Source: Prevotella sp.
GTDB taxonomy: Bacteria; Bacteroidota; Bacteroidia; Bacteroidales; Bacteroidaceae
Assembly (NCBI GenBank): GCA_017548605.1
Contig: JAFYZT010000008.1
Location: forward strand, 62,001-126,000
Direction: 5' to 3'
Length of the DNA stretch: 64,000 nt
Positions 52,325-60,397 of the stretch are shown here, piece after piece. A program made the translations under genes and the position numbers. The notes below the pieces were generated by a model that had not been told where the DNA came from, did no database searches, and saw only the letters and a list, made by a program, of their open reading frames with translations. Numbering within the stretch: the first letter of the stretch is position 1; every line of letters starts with the position of its first letter.

Positions 52325-53167
52325 ATGAAAACCAATTATGAAGTACGCTATGCGGCGCACCCCGAGGATGCGAAGCATTACGACACGGCGCGTATTCGCC
52401 GCGATTTCCTCATTGAGAAGGTGTTTGCCGCCGATGAGGTGAACATGGTTTATTCAATGTATGACCGAATGGTGGTGGGCGGTGCCATGCCAGTGAAAGA
52501 GGCATTGAAACTTGAGGCCATCGATCCGTTGCGTGCTCCCTTCTTCACCACACGCCGTGAGGTGGGCATCTTCAACGTGGGTGGTGAGGGTGTTGTCCGT
52601 GTGGGCGATGAAGAGTTCTCCCTTGGCTATAAGGAAGCTTTGTATATCGGCCGTGGCGACCGTGATGTGTTCTTCGAGAGTAAAGACGGCAAGAAACCAG
52701 CCAAGTTCTATTTCAACAGTACTACTGCTCATCAGGAATATCCCTGCCGTAAGGTGACGAAGAAAGATGCCGTGGTGGCCCACATGGGCAGCTTGGAGAT
52801 GAGCAACGAACGCGACATCAACAAGATGCTGGTCAACCAGGTGTTGTCTACTTGTCAACTACAGATGGGCATGACCGAGCTGGCGACGGGTTCGGTGTGG
52901 AATACCATGCCTGCGCACGTTCACAGCCGCCGCATGGAGGCCTATTTCTATTTTGAGGTGCCCGAGGAGCAGGCTGTATGTCACTTCATGGGTGAGGTGG
53001 AAGAGACACGCCACATCTGGATGAAGGGCGACCAGGCGGTGCTCTCTCCTGAATGGAGTATCCATAGTGCTGCTGCCACCCACAATTACACATTCATCTG
53101 GGGTATGGGCGGCGAAAACCTTGACTACGGCGATCAGGATTTTTCGAAGATTGGGGAATTAAGGTAA
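52325..53167 (+). CDS. kduI: 5-dehydro-4-deoxy-D-glucuronate isomerase
   Basis: 280 residues. Isomerises 5-keto-4-deoxyuronate, released from pectin or glycosaminoglycans by lyases, to 2,5-diketo-3-deoxygluconate. The two-cupin fold is seen with the zinc site in AHVHSRRMEAYFYFE and later HSAAATHNYTFIWGMGGEN. Normal length. In most Bacteroidota kduD follows directly; here 582 bases, with a four-helix-bundle gene and repeat arrays, lie between. Confidence 0.95.
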   Translation: MKTNYEVRYAAHPEDAKHYDTARIRRDFLIEKVFAADEVNMVYSMYDRMVVGGAMPVKEALKLEAIDPLRAPFFTTRREVGIFNVGGEGVVRVGDEEFSLGYKEALYIGRGDRDVFFESKDGKKPAKFYFNSTTAHQEYPCRKVTKKDAVVAHMGSLEMSNERDINKMLVNQVLSTCQLQMGMTELATGSVWNTMPAHVHSRRMEAYFYFEVPEEQAVCHFMGEVEETRHIWMKGDQAVLSPEWSIHSAAATHNYTFIWGMGGENLDYGDQDFSKIGELR

Positions 53168-53260
53168 GGAGTGTGGGAGTATGGGAGTATAGGAGTTTGG
53201 ACGATAGTTTGTGGGAACATAGGAGTGTGGGAGTATGGGAGTATAGGAGTTTGGACGATA
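53167..53260 (+). repeat. Two perfect 40-base direct repeats made of octamers
   Basis: Copies at 53167-53206 and 53221-53260 look identical, with a 14-base spacer. Each is four octamers (GGAGTGTG, GGAGTATG, GGAGTATA, GGAGTTTG) followed by GACGATA. It begins at the last base of the kduI stop codon. Left boundary of the four-helix-bundle insert. Confidence 0.9.
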
Positions 53261-53283
53261 CTTTGTAATTAATAGATTCATAG

Positions 53284-53673
53284 ATGATGGCAACGTTTAC
53301 TTTTCAGAATATCTTAGCATGGCAAAAGGCACATGAGTTCTCGTTAATTGTTTACGAGATTACGGGTCTTTTTCCCGAAGAAGAGAAATATGGCTTGGTA
53401 TCTCAATTCAGACGGGCTGCTGTTTCTGTGGGAGCCAATATTGCCGAAGGATACAAAAAACTCAGCAAGGCTGACAAACTCCGCTTCTTGAATATTGCCG
53501 AAGGTAGTATGGCTGAATGTATGAACTACATCTTATTGTCAAAAGACCTTGGTTTTATTAACGATGAGCAATTTACTAAATTGTGTGAAACGATAAATAG
53601 CGCAGGCAGGTTGCTGACGGCTTATTGCAATGGAATAATTAACAATAAAGGAATAAAATCGGAGTTGGAATAA
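53284..53673 (+). CDS. Four-helix-bundle protein (23S rRNA intervening-sequence protein family)
   Basis: 129 residues. The family signature is clear: ILAWQKAHEFSLIVYEIT, then SQFRRAAVSVGANIAEGYKK and the helix FLNIAEGSMAECMNYILL. Relatives occur in 23S rRNA intervening sequences and resemble Avd, the accessory protein of diversity-generating retroelements; the biochemical role of free-standing copies is unknown. It splits kduI from kduD and is bounded by octamer arrays in inverted orientation, so it looks like cargo of a small mobile unit (inference). A/T-richer than the kdu genes. Confidence 0.92.
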   Translation: MMATFTFQNILAWQKAHEFSLIVYEITGLFPEEEKYGLVSQFRRAAVSVGANIAEGYKKLSKADKLRFLNIAEGSMAECMNYILLSKDLGFINDEQFTKLCETINSAGRLLTAYCNGIINNKGIKSELE

Positions 53674-53690
53674 ATGAAAGAGTCGGGGGA

Positions 53691-53737
53691 TGGACTAATG
53701 TCCAAACTCCCAAACTCCTAAACTCCCAAACTCCCAA
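53691..53737 (-). repeat. Right-hand octamer array, inverted relative to the left one
   Basis: On the minus strand four octamers (GGGAGTTT, GGGAGTTT, AGGAGTTT, GGGAGTTT) end in GGAC, matching the GGAGTTTGGAC inner end of the left arrays. A small palindrome TGGAC-TAAT-GTCCA (53691-53704) marks its inner edge. It ends 12 bases before kduD. Confidence 0.85.
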
Positions 53738-53749
53738 AAATAAACAACT

Positions 53750-54541
53750 ATGAACCTATTCTCACTCAAAGGAAAAGTGGCATTGGTGACCGGTGCAGCC
53801 TATGGCATTGGCTTCGCTATTGCCGAGGCACTGGCAAAGGCCGGTGCGCAGATTGCATTTAATTGTCGTGGACAGGAACATTTGGACAAGGCGTTGGCCG
53901 ACTATCGTGCCTTGGGCATCGATGCACAGGGTTACTTGTGCGACGTGACCAATGAAGCCGATGTGCAGAAGATGGTGGATGCCATCCGTCGCCAATTTGG
54001 ACACATTGACATCCTTGTCAATAACGCGGGCATCATCAAGCGCATTCCTATGCACGAGATGAAACGTGAGGAGTTCCAGCAGGTCATCGACATCGACCTT
54101 GTGGGGCCGTTTATTATGACCAAGGCTGTCATCCCCGAGATGATGGAGCGCCGTGAGGGAAAGATTATCAATATCTGCTCGATGATGAGCGAACTGGGAC
54201 GTGAGACGGTTTCGGCGTACGCCGCCGCCAAGGGAGGGCTGAAGATGCTCACTCGTAATATCTGCTCCGAATATGGAGGGTATAATATCCAGTGCAACGC
54301 CATCGGTCCGGGTTATATCGCCACACCTCAGACGGCACCTTTACGTGAACGTCAGGCCGACGGCAGCCGTCATCCCTTCGACTCGTTCATCTGTGCCAAG
54401 ACACCTGCAGGGCGCTGGCTCGAACCCGAAGAACTGGGCGGTCCCGCCGTGTTCCTCGCCTCACATGCCTCCGATGCCGTCAATGGTCATATCTTGTACG
54501 TTGACGGTGGCATTCTTGCCTATATCGGGAAACAGCCTTAA
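53750..54541 (+). CDS. kduD: 2-dehydro-3-deoxy-D-gluconate 5-dehydrogenase (SDR)
   Basis: 263 residues. Classical short-chain dehydrogenase reducing 2,5-diketo-3-deoxygluconate to KDG with NADH, the step after KduI. Seen: TGAAYGIGFAIAEALAKAGA (cofactor site), NNAGI, the catalytic serine in ICSMMSELG and YAAAKGG (Tyr-x3-Lys), plus GYIATPQTAPLR. It follows the inserted unit; no clear -7 box was found in the 76 bases before it. Confidence 0.93.
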   Translation: MNLFSLKGKVALVTGAAYGIGFAIAEALAKAGAQIAFNCRGQEHLDKALADYRALGIDAQGYLCDVTNEADVQKMVDAIRRQFGHIDILVNNAGIIKRIPMHEMKREEFQQVIDIDLVGPFIMTKAVIPEMMERREGKIINICSMMSELGRETVSAYAAAKGGLKMLTRNICSEYGGYNIQCNAIGPGYIATPQTAPLRERQADGSRHPFDSFICAKTPAGRWLEPEELGGPAVFLASHASDAVNGHILYVDGGILAYIGKQP

Positions 54542-54608
54542 AGGGGGTGAGAGGTGAGGGGTAAGAGAATAGTCTGAGGGGTAATCTCTCACTTCTCACC
54601 CCTCACCA
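54542..54608. repeat. Word repeats with inverted arrangement after kduD
   Basis: GGTGAGAGGTGAGGGGTAAG (54546 onward) and CTCTCACTTCTCACCCCTCACC-type sequence (to 54606) are degenerate inverted arms. The segment AAGAGAATAG matches the pckA-flanking words. Confidence 0.6.
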
Positions 54609-54611
54609 CAA

Positions 54612-54643
54612 AAAAAGGTGTCTTCCCAAGAAGACACCTTTTT
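54612..54643. terminator. Bidirectional terminator kduD / HU
   Basis: A perfect 14-base stem (AAAAAGGTGTCTTC and its complement) with a 4-base loop between convergent genes. Confidence 0.85.
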
Positions 54644-54660
54644 GATTTTTCTTTACAAAA

Positions 54661-54924
54661 TTAGAGAGCCAAATCGGCACCGGCCTTAAATTTGACCACT
54701 TTCTTGGCGTCAATCTTAATCTTCTCCTTGGTACGGGGGTTGATACCTTCGCGAGCGGGACGCTCAGCAACGCTAAATGTTCCGAAGCCGATAAGGGCCA
54801 CTTTGTCACCTGCTACGACAGCCTCTTTGATAGCTTTCAATGTAGCGTCCAATGCTTTCTTGGCATCCACCTTGGTCAAACCTGCACCAGCGGCGATTTT
54901 CTCGATAAGTTCTGTTTTGTTCAT
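54661..54924 (-). CDS. HU family DNA-binding protein
   Basis: 87 residues. Histone-like dimer that bends DNA and compacts the nucleoid. Seen: MNKTELIEKIAAGAGLTKVDAKKALDA, GFGTFSVAERPAREGINPRTKEKI and AKKVVKFKAGADL. Close to the E. coli HU length. It has its own consensus promoter and terminator, as expected for a highly expressed single gene. Confidence 0.96.
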   Translation of the reverse strand: MNKTELIEKIAAGAGLTKVDAKKALDATLKAIKEAVVAGDKVALIGFGTFSVAERPAREGINPRTKEKIKIDAKKVVKFKAGADLAL

Positions 54925-54978
54925 GATTGATGTTAATTATTGGGTTAAAAATATGAAACGAATTGACGATTTTCGTGG

Positions 54979-55008
54979 CAAATATAAACCATTCCTTTCA
55001 TAAAACAA
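54979..55008 (-). promoter_or_regulatory. Promoter for the HU gene
   Basis: Minus strand: TTG (55008-55006), a 19-base spacer, TATATTTG (54986-54979). Confidence 0.6.
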
Positions 55009-55091
55009 ACAAAAAATAAAAAAAAGTGAAGAAAATCTTGAAAAAAATCGTGTATGCCGCTGATTTTGTGCCTAATAACGGATATTTTTAG

Positions 55092-55099
55092 TAATTTTG
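55092..55099 (+). promoter_or_regulatory. -7 box for the rhomboid gene
   Basis: TAATTTTG followed by CGCCC, 38 bases before the ATG; a TTTTG lies 23 bases upstream. Confidence 0.45.
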
Positions 55100-55136
55100 C
55101 GCCCGATAAACCATATTTTGCTATAGAATCAAAATC

Positions 55137-56066
55137 ATGCGCAGCATACCTACCGTTACCAAGAATCTGTTGATTGTTAACGTCATCGCCTTCATCGCGA
55201 TGTTGGTTTTTAAGTCCAAAGGAGTTGACCTGAACGACATTTTCGGGTTGCATTTCTTTTTGGCCAGCGATTTCCATATCTACCAGTTCTTCACCTACAT
55301 GTTCATGCATGGTGGTTGGGAACATCTGTTTTTCAATATGTTCGCTTTGTGGATGTTCGGCTGTGTGGTGGAAAGAGTGTGGGGACCCAAGAAATTCCTT
55401 TTTTATTACATTTCCTGCGGTCTGGGTGCCGGTCTGTTGCAAGAAGTGTCGCAGCTGGTGTCACTCTGTGTCAGTACAGGTCTGGGACTGGGAGAGGTGT
55501 TCTCCCTGCGTCAGGAACTGGCTGTAGCACTCAATGCTTGGACCACGGTGGGAGCCTCAGGTGCCATCTATGCCATCCTTTTGGCTTTTGGTATGATATT
55601 CCCCAACGAGCGTATCTTCATCTTCCCACTCCCCATACCCATTAAGGCCAAATGGTTTGTTATCTTCTATGTGGCTGTGGAACTGTTCTCCGCCTTGGGC
55701 ACGTCGAACGACAACGTGGCTCATTTTGCCCACCTTGGCGGTATGCTCTTCGGCTTCCTTATGATACGCTATTGGCAGCGCCATCCCGACACGGGCGGCA
55801 ACTATGGACGCAGTAAGGGACAGCAGTTTTTTGACAATATGCGTGGTAATTGGGAGCGGCGCACGCACAAAGATGCCGGCCCTCAGCCGCGTCAGCCACG
55901 TCAGGAGGAACCTACTCGTCGTGAGACCGACGAGCAGTACAATGTGCGCAAGCAACGTGAGCAAGACGAGATAGACCTCATCCTTGATAAGATTCGTAAG
56001 AGTGGCTATGATAGTCTTACCAAGGAAGAGAAGCGTAAGCTCTTCGAAGCGGGGAACAAGAAATGA
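55137..56066 (+). CDS. Rhomboid family intramembrane serine protease
   Basis: 309 residues. Six transmembrane helices with the rhomboid marks: GGWEHLFFNMFALW (His and Asn), the catalytic serine in VGASGAIYAI, and the histidine in VAHFAHLGGMLFGF. The C-terminal ~90 residues are a soluble charged tail (QPRQPRQEEPTRRETDEQYNVRKQ, then ILDKIRKSGYDSLTKEEKRKLFE) seen in many Bacteroidota rhomboids. It cleaves membrane proteins; substrates unknown. ATGA overlap with the next gene. Confidence 0.93.
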   Translation: MRSIPTVTKNLLIVNVIAFIAMLVFKSKGVDLNDIFGLHFFLASDFHIYQFFTYMFMHGGWEHLFFNMFALWMFGCVVERVWGPKKFLFYYISCGLGAGLLQEVSQLVSLCVSTGLGLGEVFSLRQELAVALNAWTTVGASGAIYAILLAFGMIFPNERIFIFPLPIPIKAKWFVIFYVAVELFSALGTSNDNVAHFAHLGGMLFGFLMIRYWQRHPDTGGNYGRSKGQQFFDNMRGNWERRTHKDAGPQPRQPRQEEPTRRETDEQYNVRKQREQDEIDLILDKIRKSGYDSLTKEEKRKLFEAGNKK

Positions 56067-57151
56067 CCGTCATGGCACGTTCTTTGCGTCGTTTTTTTAT
56101 TTCCTTGCTGGTAGTCTTCAATGTGGTGGTTATCGCCTTGATGCTGCTTTCCGGCTATTCGGGCTACTTCTCGCCGGAAGACTATCCGTTACTGAGTCTT
56201 TCGGGGCTCATCTTTCCCCTGTTTCTCGCCCTTGACATCCTCATGGTGCTGGTGTGGTTATTTGTGCGCAAACGTATGATGCTCCTGCCCATTGCCGGAC
56301 TGCTTCTGGCTTTTCCACCCGTGCGCACATACGTACCTATCAATTTGAATACCCCGCCACCTGAAGGCTCTTTCAAGGTCTTGTCGTTCAATGTATTCCT
56401 ATGGGCTGGATGGGAATATAAGAAAACAGGCAGTAACCCTATCGTCGACTATTTGGTGGCAAGTGATGCCGATATTATCTGCTTACAGGAAGCCAGTCCC
56501 CATGAGTATGATCCCCGGCTTATCGACGAGGCCCTGAACCCTCTCTATCCATACCGCGACAGCATCATGTACAGACATGATGGTGACTGTTTGGCCATCT
56601 ACAGCCGTTTTCCCATTCTCGGCAGCGAGCGCATCAGCTATTCTTCGAAAGGTAACCAGAGTATGGCCTCTCGCCTGCTCATCGACGGCGACACGGTGCT
56701 GGTGGTGAATAACCATCTGGAAACCGTAGGCTTTTCGATGCATGAGAAAAAACTGTTCAATCAGATGGTAGAAGGGAAGAAGCCCAAGGTGAAGAAGCGC
56801 CATTTCCTCTCGAAACTGAAGATAGCCCAGTCCAAACGTGCCCCACAGGCCGATGCCGTGGCGCGTTATATCGCCGAGAAAGGAGGAGAGCATGTTATCG
56901 TTTGTGGCGATTTCAACGATTCCCCCTTGTCCTATGCCCACCACACCATTGGGCGAGGTTTGCGTGACTGTTTTGTCGCCTCCGGCACGGGCTTTGGCTA
57001 TACCTTCGAGCGTTATGGAATGCACGTGCGTATCGACAATATCTTCTGTTCAAAGACTTACGATGCCTACAACTGCCAAGTGGACAGGTCGGTCACCGCA
57101 AGTGACCATTATCCTATCTATTGTTGGATAAAAAGACGCGCAAATCCTTAA
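56063..57151 (+). CDS. Endonuclease/exonuclease/phosphatase family protein, membrane-anchored
   Basis: 362 residues. Three hydrophobic helices over ~5-90 (FISLLVVFNVVVIALMLLSGY, LIFPLFLALDILMVLVWLFV, MLLPIAGLLLAFPPV) precede an EEP domain: LSFNVFLWAG, DIICLQEASP, VNNHLETVGF, VIVCGDFNDSPLSYAHH and SDHYPIYCW. This Mg-dependent fold cuts phosphodiesters or phosphoesters; the anchored domain probably faces the periplasm. Its start overlaps the rhomboid stop, so the two are coupled. Confidence 0.9.
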   Translation: MTVMARSLRRFFISLLVVFNVVVIALMLLSGYSGYFSPEDYPLLSLSGLIFPLFLALDILMVLVWLFVRKRMMLLPIAGLLLAFPPVRTYVPINLNTPPPEGSFKVLSFNVFLWAGWEYKKTGSNPIVDYLVASDADIICLQEASPHEYDPRLIDEALNPLYPYRDSIMYRHDGDCLAIYSRFPILGSERISYSSKGNQSMASRLLIDGDTVLVVNNHLETVGFSMHEKKLFNQMVEGKKPKVKKRHFLSKLKIAQSKRAPQADAVARYIAEKGGEHVIVCGDFNDSPLSYAHHTIGRGLRDCFVASGTGFGYTFERYGMHVRIDNIFCSKTYDAYNCQVDRSVTASDHYPIYCWIKRRANP

Positions 57152-57200
57152 AAAATGAATATTTAAGTACATTTTTTTTCCCGAATGTGAAAAAATGACT

Positions 57201-57208
57201 ATCTTTGC
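57201..57208 (+). promoter_or_regulatory. -7 box for secDF
   Basis: TATCTTTG followed by CACGC, 53 bases before the ATG. Only TTT/TTC lies at the -33 position. Confidence 0.5.
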
Positions 57209-57260
57209 ACGCTAAAACGTGTAATGGCGGAAAAAATAATCAAAAACAATCATAAACAAA

Positions 57261-60200
57261 ATGCAAAACAAAGGAATTGTAATCGTTACAGCCGTACTCT
57301 TGACGCTGGCAAGTATCTTCTACTTGTCGTTCTCGGTGGCTACGAGTTATTATGACAAGCAAGCCGCTAAAATCAAAGACCCCATAGCCCAGCAGGACTA
57401 TAAGGACTCCGTGAAATACCTGGGTATCTACTCCTATCAGAAGTGTCTGGAGACACAGGTAGGTCTCGGTCTGGACCTCAAGGGCGGTATGAACGTGATT
57501 CTCGAAGTGTCTGTGCCTGACTTGGTGGAGAACCTGGCTGGTTTCAAGAAAGATGCTACTTTCCTGAAGACCATGCAGGAAGCACGTGCCGAGGAAGAGC
57601 AGACCCAAGACGATTTTATCTCGCTGTTCATCAAACATTACCAGCAGAACGCTCCTGGTCACCGTCTGGCCGAGGTGTTCGCCACACAGCAGTTGCCTGA
57701 GGTGAAGACCAACAGCAGCGACGACGAGGTGGAGAGTATCCTGCGCAAGAAGGTGAGCGAGACCGTGACCGACGCCAAGAACGTTATCACCAACCGTATC
57801 GACCAGTTTGGTGTCGTCCAGCCCAACATCCAGATGTTGGAAGGTCAGGAAGGCCGTATCATGGTGGAGATGCCGGGTGTGAAAGACCCCGAGCGTATGC
57901 GTAAGCTGCTTCAGGGTAGTGCCAACCTTGAGTTCTGGGAGACCTACCAGAGTGCGGAGATTGCTCCGTATCTCAGCCAGCTGAGCATGGCCTATGGCAA
58001 TACTGCAGCTAAGGACAGCACCGCTGCCGCTGCTAAGGACACGACAGCCGTTCAGACGACCGCTGTTGCCGATTCTGCCAAGGCGAAGACTCCTGCCGCT
58101 ACGACAACGACGTTGGCTGCCGGTGAGAAGAAGCTCACCGATATGTTGCAGCTCAGCCGCGACCAGTATTGCGTGGTCGGTATGGCCAACGTGGCTGATA
58201 CCGCTGCCATCAATACCATCCTGCACTCCAACGAGGCACACCAGATGTTGCCCGTTGATGTGAAACTGTTGTGGAGCGCCAAACCCAGCGACCGCATACC
58301 TAACAACAAGCGTATCTATGAGCTTTACTGCTTACGCGTCACTACTGCCGATGGCCGTGCACCGTTGGAGGGCGACGTGATAGAAGGTGCCAACGATGAG
58401 TTCGACCATTTCACCGGTCGTCCCGTGGTGACCATGCAGATGAATGAGGACGGTGCACGCAGCTGGGCCAACCTCACCAAGAAGAACATCGGTAAGCCCG
58501 TGGCTATCGTGCTCGACAACCTCGTTTACAGTGCTCCTAACGTGAATGGGGAGATTACCGGTGGTAACTCACAGATTAGCGGTAGCTTCACCGTTGAAGA
58601 TACCAAGGACTTGGCCAACACGCTCAAGTCGGGTCGTATGAAGGCTCCCGTACGTATCGTACAGGAAGAGGTGGTGGGTCCCTCCCTCGGTGCCCAGTCC
58701 ATCAAGCAGGGTATCACCTCGTTCATCATCGCCTTTGTGGTGCTGATGCTCTACATGATTCTCATGTACGACTTCATCCCGGGTATGATGGCCAACTGCG
58801 CCCTGTTGATTAACCTGTTCTTCACGATGGGTATCATGGCCTCGTTCCAGTCGGCGCTTACCATGCCGGGTATCGCCGGTATCGTGCTCACCCTGGGTAT
58901 GGCTGTGGACGCCAATGTGCTTATCTATGAACGTACGAAAGAAGAGTTGCGTGCGGGCAAGAATGTGCGTCAGGCACTGACTGCCGGTTACAGCAACGCC
59001 TTCTCTGCCATCTTCGACTCGAACCTCACCTCTATCATCACGGGTGTCATTCTGGCCGTTATCGGTACAGGTCCTGTACGTGGTTTCGCCATCACCTTGA
59101 TCATCGGTATATGCTGCTCGTTCTTTACCGCAGTGTTCCTCACACGTCTGGTCTATGAGCACATGATGAAGAAGGGCAAGTGGCTCAACCTCGACTTTAC
59201 CACCCGTTTCTCGCGCAACCTGTTGCAGAACACGAAGTTCAACTTCATGGGCATGTACAAAAAGACCTTCTTCATCTGGGGTATCATGGCGTTGATCTTC
59301 ATCGGTTTCTTCGCTATCCGTGGCTTGAGCCGCAGTATCGACTTCACCGGTGGTCGTAACTATGTGGTCACCCTCGACAAGGCTACTCCTGTGGAGAAGG
59401 TTCGTCAGGCTGTGGCTGGTAAGTTCATTAACACCTTGGGTGAGAAGAATGGTACTGAGGCCAATACGAGCGTTATCGCTTTGGGTACCGACGGCAAGAC
59501 CGTGCGTGTTTCCACGAACTGGAATATCGAGTCGAACAGTCCTACCGTTGATGACGAGGCTGAGACCAAGCTGTTCAAGGCCTTGAGTGATGCCGGTCTG
59601 GTTACCCAGAAAGATGAGGCCGACTTCAAGAACCCAGACGTACGTGAGGGTGGTTCTATCATCAGCAGTACGAAGGTGGGTCCGAGCATCGCCCGCGATG
59701 TGACCAACAAGGCTATTGTTTCGGTCATCGTGGCCCTCATCGCCATCTTCATCTATATCTTGATTCGTTTCCGCAACGTGGCGTTCTCTGTTGGTTCGCT
59801 CGTAGCTCTGGCACTCGATACGCTCATCGTTATCGGCTTCTTCTCCGCCCTGTGGGGCATCGTTCCCTTCTCGTTGGAGATTGACCAGACATTCATCGGT
59901 GCTATCCTTACCGTTATCGGTTATTCCATCAACGATAAGGTGGTGGTCTTCGACCGTGTGCGTGAGAACCTGCGCCTGTATAAGAAACGTGACAAGCAGA
60001 CCATCTTCAACAGTTCGCTGAACCAGACCTTGGCACGTACCATCAATACGTCGGTATCTACCTTGATCGTGTTGCTCTGTATCTTCATCTTTGGTGGTGC
60101 GAGCATCCGCAGCTTCTCCTTCGCCATGATTCTCGGTGTGATATTCGGTACGCTTTCGTCCATCTTCATTGCTGCTCCTGTGGCTTATCTGACCATGGGT

Positions 60201-60269
60201 CGCAAGATTGAGGAAGGCGAAGTGGCCGTAGCTGAGAAAGAAGTGAAAGAACCTGTTAAGAAGAAATAA
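57261..60269 (+). CDS. secDF: Protein translocase subunit SecDF (fused)
   Basis: 1002 residues: SecD (~1-660) and SecF (~670-1002) in one chain, usual for Bacteroidota. SecD: first helix ILTLASIFYLSFSVA, GLGLDLKGGMNVILEV, periplasmic P1 region, and five helices starting ITSFIIAFVVLMLYM with GMAVDANVLIYERTKEEL. SecF: RSIDFTGGRNYV, helices with GYSINDKVVVFDRVRENL. It uses the proton gradient to pull exported proteins across. Residues ~246-287 are an Ala/Thr/Lys-rich low-complexity insertion in the periplasmic part. Confidence 0.96.
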   Translation: MQNKGIVIVTAVLLTLASIFYLSFSVATSYYDKQAAKIKDPIAQQDYKDSVKYLGIYSYQKCLETQVGLGLDLKGGMNVILEVSVPDLVENLAGFKKDATFLKTMQEARAEEEQTQDDFISLFIKHYQQNAPGHRLAEVFATQQLPEVKTNSSDDEVESILRKKVSETVTDAKNVITNRIDQFGVVQPNIQMLEGQEGRIMVEMPGVKDPERMRKLLQGSANLEFWETYQSAEIAPYLSQLSMAYGNTAAKDSTAAAAKDTTAVQTTAVADSAKAKTPAATTTTLAAGEKKLTDMLQLSRDQYCVVGMANVADTAAINTILHSNEAHQMLPVDVKLLWSAKPSDRIPNNKRIYELYCLRVTTADGRAPLEGDVIEGANDEFDHFTGRPVVTMQMNEDGARSWANLTKKNIGKPVAIVLDNLVYSAPNVNGEITGGNSQISGSFTVEDTKDLANTLKSGRMKAPVRIVQEEVVGPSLGAQSIKQGITSFIIAFVVLMLYMILMYDFIPGMMANCALLINLFFTMGIMASFQSALTMPGIAGIVLTLGMAVDANVLIYERTKEELRAGKNVRQALTAGYSNAFSAIFDSNLTSIITGVILAVIGTGPVRGFAITLIIGICCSFFTAVFLTRLVYEHMMKKGKWLNLDFTTRFSRNLLQNTKFNFMGMYKKTFFIWGIMALIFIGFFAIRGLSRSIDFTGGRNYVVTLDKATPVEKVRQAVAGKFINTLGEKNGTEANTSVIALGTDGKTVRVSTNWNIESNSPTVDDEAETKLFKALSDAGLVTQKDEADFKNPDVREGGSIISSTKVGPSIARDVTNKAIVSVIVALIAIFIYILIRFRNVAFSVGSLVALALDTLIVIGFFSALWGIVPFSLEIDQTFIGAILTVIGYSINDKVVVFDRVRENLRLYKKRDKQTIFNSSLNQTLARTINTSVSTLIVLLCIFIFGGASIRSFSFAMILGVIFGTLSSIFIAAPVAYLTMGRKIEEGEVAVAEKEVKEPVKKK

Positions 60270-60290
60270 CTGCTTCCAGAAACGATAAAC

Positions 60291-60325
60291 AAATCAGACG
60301 AGCGAAGACATCGCTCGTCTGATTT
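60291..60325. terminator. Terminator secDF / ADP-ribosylglycohydrolase
   Basis: A perfect 15-base stem (AAATCAGACGAGCGA and its complement) with a 5-base loop, between convergent genes. Confidence 0.85.
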
Positions 60326-60342
60326 CTTATTGGGGGTGGGGG

Positions 60343-60397
60343 TTATAGTTTTTATAGCTTCTATAGTATCTTTAGCTACTATAGTTTCTATAGTTTA
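60343..60397. repeat. TTCTATAGTT word array
   Basis: About five degenerate 10-base words (GTTATAGTTT, TTATAGCTTC, TATAGTATC, CTATAGTTTC, TATAGTTTAT) up to the stop codon of the ADP-ribosylglycohydrolase gene. Confidence 0.6.

Noticed and set aside
53284-53673. 23S rRNA intervening sequence
   Set aside because: No rRNA sequence on either side; the gene lies between kduI and kduD.
53167-53749. Diversity-generating retroelement
   Set aside because: The four-helix-bundle protein resembles Avd, but there is no reverse transcriptase, template repeat or variable repeat in the window.
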